Source of the DNA: Bryobacterales bacterium
GTDB taxonomy: Bacteria; Acidobacteriota; Terriglobia; Bryobacterales; Bryobacteraceae
Assembly (NCBI GenBank): GCA_020853155.1
Contig: JADYZL010000568.1
Span: 1 to 5,625, forward strand
DNA length: 5,625 bases
Reading direction: 5' to 3'
Shown here: piece by piece, positions 1 through 5,625 of the stretch
How positions within the stretch are numbered: the first letter of the stretch is position 1
Layout of the letters: every line of letters begins with the position of its first letter
Notes under the pieces: generated by a model
Told to the model about the DNA's origin: nothing
The model's database searches: none
The model's input: the letters and a program-made list of their open reading frames with translations, nothing else
Translations under genes and position numbers: made by a program

Positions 1-225
1 GGCGCGCAAGCGATCGTGGCGATTGTGGGGGACAACCTCCGCTATACACCCGGCATCGCGGCGCGGGCGCTCTCGGCGTTGCGGGATGTGAACGTGCGAA
101 TGATCTCCCAAGGCGCCTCCTTGCTCAACTTGAGCGTGGTGGTACCGGAGCCGGATCTCGAACGCACGATTCGGGAACTGCACGACGAGTTCTTCCGCGA
201 CCTCGATCCGGAGGTATTCGCATGA
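1..225 (+). CDS. lysC: Aspartate kinase, C-terminal ACT domain (5' part outside window)
   Basis: This is the last 74 codons of an aspartate kinase, which phosphorylates L-aspartate in the first step of the lysine/DAP, threonine and methionine pathways. The reading frame is open from base 1 and ends in TGA at 223-225. The visible protein is the final ACT-type regulatory domain. It has a VAIVGDNL strand, then a TPGIAARALSAL helix, then NVRMISQGAS and NLSVVV. The last two match the family pattern 'N(I/V)xMIxxGAS...N(I/L)xxVV', which shapes the lysine or threonine effector pocket. It closes with a helix (residues about 56-66, ERTIRELHDEFF). The catalytic kinase domain and first ACT domain lie to the left of the window, so I cannot tell which amino acid inhibits the enzyme. 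Its position before dapB, dapA and dapD suggests a lysine-branch isozyme. The stop overlaps the dapB start by ATGA. A GTG at 16 is not a plausible separate start, because it would cut into the first strand of the ACT fold. Confidence 0.93.
   Translation, partial: GAQAIVAIVGDNLRYTPGIAARALSALRDVNVRMISQGASLLNLSVVVPEPDLERTIRELHDEFFRDLDPEVFA
210..214 (+). promoter_or_regulatory. Shine-Dalgarno site of dapB, inside the end of lysC
   Basis: GGAGG lies seven bases before the ATG at 222 and ten before the ATG at 225. The shorter spacing slightly favours the first of the two adjacent start codons. The site is within the lysC coding sequence, as expected for translational coupling across the ATGA overlap. 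Confidence 0.7.
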
Positions 226-953
226 TGCGTCTTGCTTTGGTGGGCTATGGCAAGATGGGCCGCGTGATCGAGTCTCTCGCGGGTGAGTATGACGCGGAAG
301 TGGTGCTTCGCCTCGATGAGTTCAATAACGTGGACGGCGCGGGGATGACGGCGGAAGCATTCTCGGGTGTGGATGCGGCCATTGAGTTCACGGCGCCGGG
401 CGCGGTGCTGGGCAATCTGCGGCGGCTCGCTGAGTTGGGCGTGCCCACGGTGTGCGGCACCACCGGCTGGTATGACGAACTCCCTTCGGTTGTGGAGCGT
501 TTTGAAGCCGCGGGCGGGCAGTTTGTGTATGCGCCGAATTTCTCGATCGGCGTGAACTTGTTCGAGCGCCTCGTGTCGGATGCGGCGGCTCTGTTCGCGG
601 AGCGGAAGGAATACGGCGCATGGGCTTGGGAGATGCATCACAGCCAGAAGAAGGATGCGCCTTCGGGCACGCTCAAATCGCTGGTGGAGGCGATGCGGCG
701 CGCGGGGTATAAGCTGCCGGTGGATGTGAGTTCCTCGCGAGCGGGCAAAGTTCCTGGAACGCACGTGATCGGGTTCGATTCGGCGGCGGATACCATTGAA
801 CTGCGGCACGTGGCGCGCAATCGGGAGGGCTTCGCGCGGGGCGCGTTGCACGCGGCGCGCTGGCTGTTGAACCATGAGGGCGTGCACCCGTTTTCCGAGG
901 TGCTGTTCGGCGGTGCGGGATCGATGAATGGCGAAGGGGGGAGCGCGGCATGA
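222..953 (+). CDS. dapB: 4-hydroxy-tetrahydrodipicolinate reductase
   Basis: DapB reduces the DapA product to tetrahydrodipicolinate with NAD(P)H in the cytoplasm. The 243-residue protein starts with a Rossmann fold whose dinucleotide loop is GYGKMG (residues 8-13). CGTTG (78-82) and APNFSIG (104-110) follow. The catalytic signature HHSQKKDAPSGT (139-150) aligns H139 and K143 with the E. coli catalytic His159 and Lys163. The C-terminal part holds PGTH (178-181) and FARGALHAARWL (204-215), both usual in DapB. After the second strand comes LDEF (31-34), acidic and without a following Arg/Lys, which suggests that NADH is accepted at least as well as NADPH (inference). The protein is about 30 residues shorter than E. 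coli DapB (273). This is known among shorter family members and is not a truncation, since all motifs are present. A Gly/Ser-rich tail of about 13 residues ends it. Starts at 222 and 225 are adjacent, and SD spacing favours 222. The gene overlaps lysC and dapA by 4 bp each. Confidence 0.97.
   Translation: MMRLALVGYGKMGRVIESLAGEYDAEVVLRLDEFNNVDGAGMTAEAFSGVDAAIEFTAPGAVLGNLRRLAELGVPTVCGTTGWYDELPSVVERFEAAGGQFVYAPNFSIGVNLFERLVSDAAALFAERKEYGAWAWEMHHSQKKDAPSGTLKSLVEAMRRAGYKLPVDVSSSRAGKVPGTHVIGFDSAADTIELRHVARNREGFARGALHAARWLLNHEGVHPFSEVLFGGAGSMNGEGGSAA
935..943 (+). promoter_or_regulatory. Shine-Dalgarno site of dapA, inside the end of dapB
   Basis: A strong purine run, AGGGGGGAG, ends six bases before the dapA ATG at 950. 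It encodes the Gly-rich tail of DapB, so that tail may be shaped partly by the need for this ribosome site (inference). Confidence 0.7.
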
Positions 954-1834
954 GGACGGCGATTCAAGGATGTGGAACGGCTCTGGTGACGCCGTTCCGG
1001 GAAGACGCTTCCATCGACATGAATGCGTTTGAGGCGCTGGTGGCGCGGCAGGTGGAGCGGGGGATTCACTTCCTGGTTCCCTGCGGCACTACGGGCGAGA
1101 GCGTCACCATGTCGTTCGACGAGCAGTTGCAGGTGATCCGCGCCACGAAGAATGTGGCGGCGGGGCGTGTGCCCGTGATGGCGGGCGTGGGCGGCAACAA
1201 TACCGCCGAAGTCGTGCGCCGGCTGGGCGAGGTGGAAGCCATCGGCGTGGATGCGATTCTCTCCGTAACGCCGTATTACAACAAGCCTTCGCAGCAGGGG
1301 CTGATCGCGCACTACAAGGCGATCGCGGGTGCGACGGCGCTGCCGGTGATTGTGTATAGCGTCGCGGGCCGGACGGGCGTGAACGTGGAACCGGAGACAC
1401 TATTGCGGCTTGCGGAGATCCCGAATATCGCGGGCGTGAAAGAGGCGTCCGGCAACATCGCCCAGATCGCGAAGATCTGCATGACGCTGCCGGAGGATTT
1501 CGCAGTTTTCGGGGGCGACGACGTGGTGACGGTTCCGCTAATTGCCTTGGGCGGGCGGGGCGTGATCAGCGTCGCGAGTAATGAGATCCCGGCGGAGATG
1601 GCGCGGCTCACGCAATGCGCACTCGATGGAAAATTGGATGACGCGCGGGCGCTGCTTGCCAAGTATCTGCCCCTGATGGAAGTGAATTTCATTGATTCGA
1701 ATCCCGTGCCGGTGAAGACGGCGATGGCCTATATGAACCTGCTGAAGCCGGTATGGCGGCTACCGCTGGTGGCCACGGATTCAAGCAAAGGCGCCCGCAT
1801 TCGTGGCGTATTGGAAACGGTAGGGTTGCTATAG
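950..1834 (+). CDS. dapA: 4-hydroxy-tetrahydrodipicolinate synthase
   Basis: DapA condenses pyruvate with L-aspartate-4-semialdehyde through a Schiff base. It is the committed step to DAP and lysine and works in the cytoplasm, usually as a tetramer. The 294-residue protein is of normal length and covers the whole TIM barrel. GTTGE (46-50) supplies the active-site threonines, and TPYYNKP (107-113) holds Y110, equivalent to E. coli Tyr107. Y136 in IVYSVAGRTG corresponds to catalytic Tyr133, and R141 in the same motif to Arg138, which binds the semialdehyde carboxylate. K164 in AGVKEASGN is the Schiff-base lysine. NPVPVK (251-256) is a common late motif. At the lysine allosteric site N83 and E87 match E. 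coli Asn80 and Glu84, but His53 and His56 are replaced by F56 and Q59, so lysine inhibition may be weak or absent (inference). The start codon overlaps the dapB stop as ATGA, behind a strong SD. The dapD ATG follows the TAG stop without a gap. Confidence 0.97.
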   Translation: MRTAIQGCGTALVTPFREDASIDMNAFEALVARQVERGIHFLVPCGTTGESVTMSFDEQLQVIRATKNVAAGRVPVMAGVGGNNTAEVVRRLGEVEAIGVDAILSVTPYYNKPSQQGLIAHYKAIAGATALPVIVYSVAGRTGVNVEPETLLRLAEIPNIAGVKEASGNIAQIAKICMTLPEDFAVFGGDDVVTVPLIALGGRGVISVASNEIPAEMARLTQCALDGKLDDARALLAKYLPLMEVNFIDSNPVPVKTAMAYMNLLKPVWRLPLVATDSSKGARIRGVLETVGLL

Positions 1835-2686
1835 ATGCCGAAGATGGAAATTGCCGATCGGATAGAGGCGCTCTTCGACGCGCCGCCCGCTGCGTATAGC
1901 CCGGCGGATATGGAGTTGTTCCGCAGCTTCAAGGCACTGCTCAACGCGGGCGAAGCGCGCGCGGCGGAACCGGACGCGGCATCGCCCACGGGCTGGCGCG
2001 TGAATGCCTGGGTGAAGAAGGGGATTCTGCTCGGCTTCCGGCTGGGCGCGCTTGTGGATATGTCGGTGGACCACCGCAAGCAGCCATGGTTCGATAAGGC
2101 GACGTATCCGGTGAAGCAATTCGACGTGGCCGATGGGGTACGTATTGTGCCGGGCGGCTCCAGCATTCGCGATGGCAGTTTTATTGCACGCTCCGTGACG
2201 TGCATGCCGCCCATGTACATCAATGTGGGCGCATACGTGGGCGCGGGCACGATGGTGGATTCGCACGCGCTGGTGGGGAGTTGCGCGCAGGTGGGCGAGC
2301 GCTGCCATCTCTCGGCCTCTGCGCAAATCGGAGGCGTGCTCGAGCCCGTTGGCGCGATGCCGGTGATCATCGAGGATGAAGTGATGGCGGGCGGCAATTG
2401 CGGCATCTATGAGGGCACTATCGTCAAGCGGCGGGCCGTGCTGGCCACGGGGGTTCTCCTGAACCAATCGACGCCGGTCTTCGATCTGGTGAAAGAAAGG
2501 ATTCTGCGCGCGGAGAATGGGCAGCCGCTCGTGATTCCGGAGGATGCCGTGGTGGTTCCAGGGAGCCGCGCGATTACGTCGGGTCCGGGCAAGGAGTGGG
2601 GGCTGAGCGTGGCCGCGCCGATCATCGTGAAGTATCGCGATGCGAAGACGGAAGGCAAGGTGCAACTCGAAGACCTGCTTCGTTAG
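1835..2686 (+). CDS. dapD: 2,3,4,5-tetrahydropyridine-2,6-dicarboxylate N-succinyltransferase
   Basis: DapD transfers succinyl from succinyl-CoA to tetrahydrodipicolinate, opening the succinylase branch to meso-DAP. The 283-residue protein is close to the 274 of E. coli DapD. A helical N-terminal part carries the family motif WVKKGILLGFRL (59-70). A left-handed parallel beta-helix of hexapeptide repeats follows, about residues 102-215, including FIARSV, YINVGAYVGAGTMVDS, VGSCAQVG and IGGVLEP. D142 in TMVDS and E193 in YEGTIV correspond to the E. coli active-site Asp141 and Glu189. The C-terminal segment (APIIVKYRDAKTEGKV, 261-276) closely resembles the E. coli end. These features separate it from the acetyl-transferring DapH type. 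The start abuts the dapA stop (TAGATG). The only upstream SD-like run is the weak GGTAGGG at about 1819-1825, so translation probably depends on ribosomes finishing dapA. A second in-frame ATG at 1844 is possible but lacks an SD. The gene ends 11 bp from the oppositely directed glycosyltransferase gene. Confidence 0.97.
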   Translation: MPKMEIADRIEALFDAPPAAYSPADMELFRSFKALLNAGEARAAEPDAASPTGWRVNAWVKKGILLGFRLGALVDMSVDHRKQPWFDKATYPVKQFDVADGVRIVPGGSSIRDGSFIARSVTCMPPMYINVGAYVGAGTMVDSHALVGSCAQVGERCHLSASAQIGGVLEPVGAMPVIIEDEVMAGGNCGIYEGTIVKRRAVLATGVLLNQSTPVFDLVKERILRAENGQPLVIPEDAVVVPGSRAITSGPGKEWGLSVAAPIIVKYRDAKTEGKVQLEDLLR

Positions 2687-2711
2687 GGCGGGGTGGGTTA
2701 GCGCGGGGATG
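2682..2711. repeat. Imperfect 15-bp tandem duplication across the two convergent stop codons
   Basis: GTTAGGGCGGGG (2682-2693) is followed 15 bp later by GTTAGCGCGGGG (2697-2708), with 11 of 12 bases identical. The first copy contains the dapD stop TAG. The second contains, on the other strand, the TAA stop of the glycosyltransferase gene. The 11-bp gap between the genes (2687-2697) shows no stem-loop with a T-run, so I see no ordinary intrinsic terminator. The repeat is short and G-rich and may be chance. Confidence 0.45.
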
Positions 2712-3813
2712 ACTGCGCGGCGGCTTCGAGGCTGCGGAGCGTGAGCCGCGCGGTTTCCCGCCAGCGAAAGCGGGCGGCTTGCACGGGACCCGCTTCGGCG
2801 AGTTTCGCGCGAAGCGGCGCGTCGGTGAGGATGCGGTAGATTGCCGCGGAGATGGCGTCCTCGCTGAGCGGATCAAAGAGCAGCGCGGCGCTGCCGGCGT
2901 GAGACTGCATGGGCTCAACCGCCGATACGGCGCTGGGAAGCCCGCAAGCGAGCGCCTCGACCACCGGGATGCCAAAGCCTTCAAAGAGCGAGGGAAAAAT
3001 GAAGGCGCTTGCGGCGCGGTAGAGATCGAGCAGTTCCCGTCCGTCGATCCAGCCTGTCACGGTGACAAAGGAAGCCGCGCCGCACTCCGCGATGGCCTGC
3101 TCCACGTCCTTCGCCGCGAACCCTCGCATTCCCGCAAGAACAAGCTTCGTTGTGGCGCCGGTCTCCCGCCGCCATTTCGCAAACGCCCGCACCAGGCGCG
3201 CGTGGTTCTTGTGCGGGTGAAGGGTGGATACATAGAGCAGGTAATCGCCGGATGGCGGGCTGGAGGAGCGAAGGGAAAAGAAGATTTCGCGCGCGCCGAG
3301 GGGGCTGACATCGATGGGCTGTTGCGCGTGGGGATAGAAGCGCCGGAAGTCTTCGGCGCTCGCTTCCGATACGGTGAGGATGCGGTCGGAACGGCGGGCG
3401 GAGAGGCCCAGGAAGAAGTTCCACGCGGGCAGATCGAGGGGGCGGAAATACTCCGGGTGGCGCTTGTGCTGCAGGTCGTGAAACGTGGTGACCGAGGGGC
3501 AGCCGCAGAGCGCCGGAGCGGTGAAGCCGGGGTTGAACAGGACTTCGAGTTTTAGAGAGCGCGCGCATGACGGCAGCCGCACCTGTTCATAGAGCAGACG
3601 GACCGGACGCGAGGCAGCGCGAACGCCGGTGCGTGCCACATGGAATTGAGAGTTTTCCGTGAAAGAGGCGTTCTCGCTTTCGCGATTCACGAAGAGGAAG
3701 TACTCGTGCTCCGGCGCGATGCGCGGCATCCATTCGAGCAGCTCGCGGAGATAGATCTCCGTGCCGCCGACCCCCCCTGGCAGCAGGTAGAGCGCGTTGA
3801 TGCCGATGCGCAC
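2698..3813 (-). CDS. GT4-family (GT-B fold) glycosyltransferase
   Basis: A 371-residue retaining glycosyltransferase of the 'glycosyl transferases group 1' type, expected to move a sugar from a nucleotide-sugar donor to an envelope glycan or lipid carrier on the cytoplasmic side. The N-terminal Rossmann-like domain (about 1-185) opens with RIGINALYLLPGGVGGTEIY. Its Gly-rich loop is at 13-17, and HD (112-113) is in the usual acceptor-side position. The C-terminal donor domain starts near YLLYVSTLHPHKNH (191-204), whose lysine (K202) typically contacts donor phosphate. It ends with FPSLFEGFGIPVVEALACG (273-291), where E278 and E286 form the EX7E motif of the family. There is no transmembrane segment or signal peptide. 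The start is GTG at 3813, supported by a good SD and by beginning exactly at the first beta strand. It lies 3 bp behind the TMTC-like gene, so the two are probably one transcript. Sugar and acceptor specificity cannot be read from the sequence. Mannosyltransferases are common in this family, but that is not evidence here. Confidence 0.93.
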   Translation of the reverse strand: MRIGINALYLLPGGVGGTEIYLRELLEWMPRIAPEHEYFLFVNRESENASFTENSQFHVARTGVRAASRPVRLLYEQVRLPSCARSLKLEVLFNPGFTAPALCGCPSVTTFHDLQHKRHPEYFRPLDLPAWNFFLGLSARRSDRILTVSEASAEDFRRFYPHAQQPIDVSPLGAREIFFSLRSSSPPSGDYLLYVSTLHPHKNHARLVRAFAKWRRETGATTKLVLAGMRGFAAKDVEQAIAECGAASFVTVTGWIDGRELLDLYRAASAFIFPSLFEGFGIPVVEALACGLPSAVSAVEPMQSHAGSAALLFDPLSEDAISAAIYRILTDAPLRAKLAEAGPVQAARFRWRETARLTLRSLEAAAQSSPR

Positions 3814-3816
3814 CGG

Positions 3817-5574
3817 CTAGCGCCTCCCCCGCTCACGGCAATACGTAAGGCCGCGCTGGGCCGTGGCATTCGAGGGCATGAGTTGCAAGGCTTTCTCGAA
3901 ATCCGGAACCGCCAGCGCGCAATCCCCGAGACGCGCGTGGAGGTTGCCGCGGTTTGAATATGCGAGCGGAAATTCGGGGTTTAAGGCCACGGCCCGGTTG
4001 AAGGCGTCAAGCGCCTCCGCGGAGCGCTCGGCGCGGGCGTAAAAGACGCCAAGTTGGGTCCAGGTCGCGGCCTGGTTTTCGATTGCGAGCGATGCGCGGA
4101 ACTCCTTCTCTGCTTCCGCGGGACGCCCGGCGCAATCAAGAGCGCGAGCGTAGTTCATGTGGAGCGCCGCGGCGAAGTTGGCGGCGGCGTGGGGGAGGGC
4201 TTTTTCGAAACGCTCCAGCGCTTCCTGGCACCTTCCACTTTCGAGCGCCGTGAGGCCCACTTGCACGTTGGCGCGCCAGCTATCCGGGTTCTTCGCGAGC
4301 ACGTCATTCCAGAAGGCATCGTGGGAGGCCCAGACTTCGCTGCGTTGGAACGTGCCGATGGTCAATACAAGGAGCAGCGCGAGTCCCGCGTAGCGCAGCG
4401 TGCTTAACGGAAGTTCGATGCGGCGGAGGAAGCCGGCGGTGGCGATCAACAACCCGATGGAGGAAAGATAGACGCGGCGTTCCACGGCGGCATCCTGAAT
4501 GGGCAAGATCGAGGAAGTGGGCAAGAGCAGCACCAGGAAGAGCAGGAAGCCGAGCGAGACCAACGGCGCGCGCTTGCGGTAAATCAAAGCCGCGATGGCG
4601 GCGGCGATGAGGGCTGCCCAGTAGAAGATCGCGCCATATTCGAGGGGCGTGTGGGAGATGGGGAAGAGATAGTCTCCATTCTGCCCCACAGGCAGCAGGA
4701 AGAGACGGAGATAGAGGACGATGGCGCGGCCCTGGGTGAGCAGGTATTCCCACCAGGAGAGGTCTTTCATTCCGAAGCCCGCGGTGACGGCGCCCTGCAG
4801 CACTTTCGCCACGAGCAGAGCGCCCATGGCGGCGCCGGCGAGCATTAACCCGTACAGCCGCCAGCCGTTACGCAGAAGCCCGGCGGGAGACTGGCGATAG
4901 ATCCAGAGATCCAGCATCACGAGCGCGATGGGCAGGGTGAGCGAATGCTCTTTGCTGAGCAGGGCCAGCACGAAGAGCGCCAGGACGGCGATGGCCCGTC
5001 GCCAGGAAACCGGCGGCTCGTTGCGCTCAAGGAAAACGGCAAGCGCGGCGAGATAGAAGAAGACGCTCAACACCTCGGAGCGGCTGGTGATGTAGGCCAC
5101 GGCCTCCGTATTCGCGGGGTGCAGCAGAAAGATTCCCGCGCCGAGAGCGGCGATCCAGGGTGTGGAGCGGGACACGGCTCCAACCAGCGTAAGCAGGCGG
5201 AGAAGGATGTATCCGAGCAGGACGGAACTCGCCGCATGGATGAGGACGGAAAGGAGGTGGTGAAGAAAAGGCTGCCCATCTGCGAACTGATAGACCGCCC
5301 AGTGGCTGAGTTCCACGAGGGGCCGCACGCCGCGCAGGACCTCCGTTGCGCCGCGAGCCGCGAAGTTGGGGTCTGAACGGAAGGTGAGCGTGATGTCGTC
5401 GAAGACATAGCCGCCATTGATGGCGGGCGAGTAGGCAACCCAGGCGAGCGCCACGGCAAGACCGAGAAGCCCCACCCAAATGAGCAAATGCAACCGAAGC
5501 TCCGCGGGTTCGCGTTCCGGCGTGGGAGCAGCCAGCACGGGGGAGACAGATCTATTCGCTTTGTTCTTCTTCAT
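3817..5574 (-). CDS. TMTC-like membrane glycosyltransferase (GT-C type) with C-terminal TPR repeats
   Basis: A 585-residue protein if translated from the ATG at 5574. A basic N-terminus (MKKNKANR) precedes the first membrane segment (about 29-49). The first outer loop then has GGYVFDD with the acidic pair D59-D60, typical of GT-C enzymes that use lipid-linked sugars. About ten to twelve hydrophobic segments follow up to about residue 410. TMTC-like signatures are HPANTEAVAYITSRSE (152-167), LLSKEHSLTLP (205-215), YLRLFLLPVG with a following DY (288-302), and VERRVYLSS (364-372). The C-terminus holds about four TPR units, near 433-466, 470-500, 503-536 and 537-570. In animals, TMTC proteins are O-mannosyltransferases with lumenal TPRs. 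By analogy this protein may glycosylate proteins or envelope polymers on the periplasmic side, but that is inference. Bacterial relatives are usually annotated only as TPR proteins. The frame stays open to the window edge (TTG at 5625 and 5607), and the ATG lacks a clear SD, so the start is uncertain. It is probably co-transcribed with the GT4 gene. Confidence 0.82.
   Translation of the reverse strand: MKKNKANRSVSPVLAAPTPEREPAELRLHLLIWVGLLGLAVALAWVAYSPAINGGYVFDDITLTFRSDPNFAARGATEVLRGVRPLVELSHWAVYQFADGQPFLHHLLSVLIHAASSVLLGYILLRLLTLVGAVSRSTPWIAALGAGIFLLHPANTEAVAYITSRSEVLSVFFYLAALAVFLERNEPPVSWRRAIAVLALFVLALLSKEHSLTLPIALVMLDLWIYRQSPAGLLRNGWRLYGLMLAGAAMGALLVAKVLQGAVTAGFGMKDLSWWEYLLTQGRAIVLYLRLFLLPVGQNGDYLFPISHTPLEYGAIFYWAALIAAAIAALIYRKRAPLVSLGFLLFLVLLLPTSSILPIQDAAVERRVYLSSIGLLIATAGFLRRIELPLSTLRYAGLALLLVLTIGTFQRSEVWASHDAFWNDVLAKNPDSWRANVQVGLTALESGRCQEALERFEKALPHAAANFAAALHMNYARALDCAGRPAEAEKEFRASLAIENQAATWTQLGVFYARAERSAEALDAFNRAVALNPEFPLAYSNRGNLHARLGDCALAVPDFEKALQLMPSNATAQRGLTYCRERGRR
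3823..3830 (-). promoter_or_regulatory. Shine-Dalgarno site of the GT4 gene
   Basis: Read on the minus strand this is GGGGGAGG, nine bases before the GTG at 3813. It supports the GTG start. The site overlaps the last codons of the upstream TPR-containing gene. Confidence 0.65.
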
Positions 5575-5625
5575 GACGCGCGGCGATTCGATATTCGAGG
5601 ATAGCAACCCTCTGGGCGAGGGCAA
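5575..5625 (-). other. Presumed leader of the TMTC-like gene, or its N-terminal coding extension
   Basis: These 51 bases carry no stop in the frame of the downstream gene, so they could encode up to 17 more residues. Two things argue for a non-coding leader: the segment 5580-5605 is A/T-richer than its surroundings, and the ATG at 5574 directly precedes a basic stretch and the first membrane segment. On the minus strand a poor sigma70-like pair is visible, TTGCCC (5620-5625) and TATCCT (5598-5603), spaced 16 bases. A small inverted repeat CCCTC/GAGGG (5608-5612 and 5618-5622) lies between them. I cannot decide between the two readings without sequence to the right. Confidence 0.3.

Noticed and set aside
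16..225. Independent small ACT-domain protein starting at GTG 16
   Set aside because: The frame is open upstream to base 1, and the residues before GTG (GAQAI) belong to the ACT first strand. Known internally started aspartate kinase beta subunits contain both ACT domains, which this could not.
42..887. Long open frame (281 codons) antisense to dapB
   Set aside because: It mirrors a gene with complete DapB motifs. Its predicted protein is rich in Arg/His/Pro with no recognisable domain, as expected from the shadow frame of a G/C-rich gene.
1729..2406. Second open frame (225 codons) antisense to dapA/dapD
   Set aside because: It crosses the dapA/dapD junction and shows no domain. It is best explained by the codon bias of the sense genes.
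1829..2665. Long open frame (278 codons) antisense to dapD
   Set aside because: It lies opposite an unmistakable DapD. The translation is low-complexity Arg/His/Ala-rich, and no start site with an SD is apparent.
2687..2697. Bidirectional intrinsic terminator between the convergent genes
   Set aside because: The 11-bp gap is G-rich, with no stable inverted repeat and no T-run on either strand.
2779..3555. Plus-strand open frame (258 codons) opposite the GT4 gene
   Set aside because: The minus-strand protein has the GGxGG, HPHKN and EX7E motifs in the correct order. The plus-strand translation is charged and repetitive with no family features.
4945..5376. Plus-strand open frame (143 codons) opposite the TMTC-like gene
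   Set aside because: It is a hydrophilic Glu/Gly/Gln-rich translation that reflects the hydrophobic membrane segments encoded on the other strand.
1..5625. Mobile elements, tRNA/rRNA genes, CRISPR arrays or a horizontally acquired island
   Set aside because: No transposase or integrase coding region, tRNA-like cloverleaf or regularly spaced repeats were seen. Base composition and codon style look even across the window.

Overview
The window is G/C-rich bacterial DNA, packed with genes and showing no mobile elements, RNA genes or CRISPR. It holds two gene clusters that point towards each other and meet at about position 2690. Tight gene packing, a short DapB, and a membrane glycosyltransferase fused to TPR repeats would fit a soil-type Acidobacteriota (Solibacter/Bryobacter-like). 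That assignment is an inference from gene style, not a match I could run.

Left cluster (1-2686, plus strand): four consecutive genes of lysine/diaminopimelate biosynthesis. They are the 3' end of an aspartate kinase gene (lysC), then dapB, dapA and dapD. Aspartate kinase makes aspartyl phosphate. DapA condenses aspartate semialdehyde with pyruvate, DapB reduces the product to tetrahydrodipicolinate, and DapD succinylates that. DapD marks the succinylase branch, which leads to meso-diaminopimelate for peptidoglycan and to lysine. lysC/dapB and dapB/dapA overlap by ATGA, and the dapD start codon directly follows the dapA stop codon. The block is therefore almost certainly one translationally coupled operon. 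Aspartate semialdehyde dehydrogenase and the later steps (DapC/ArgD, DapE, DapF, LysA) are not in the window. The operon promoter lies to the left of it.

Right cluster (2698 to the right edge, minus strand): a polytopic membrane protein resembling the TMTC/GT-C family with C-terminal TPR repeats, followed after 3 bp by a GT4-type (GT-B fold) glycosyltransferase. The pair is probably co-transcribed and acts on a cell-envelope glycan or a glycoprotein. The acceptor cannot be read from the sequence.

Only 11 bp separate the stop codons of the two clusters, and no clear terminator is visible there. A short imperfect 15-bp tandem duplication spans both stop codons. No stretch over 300 bases lacks a gene. 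Apart from the poorly characterised TMTC-like/GT4 pair, I see ordinary core metabolism and no convincing new system.
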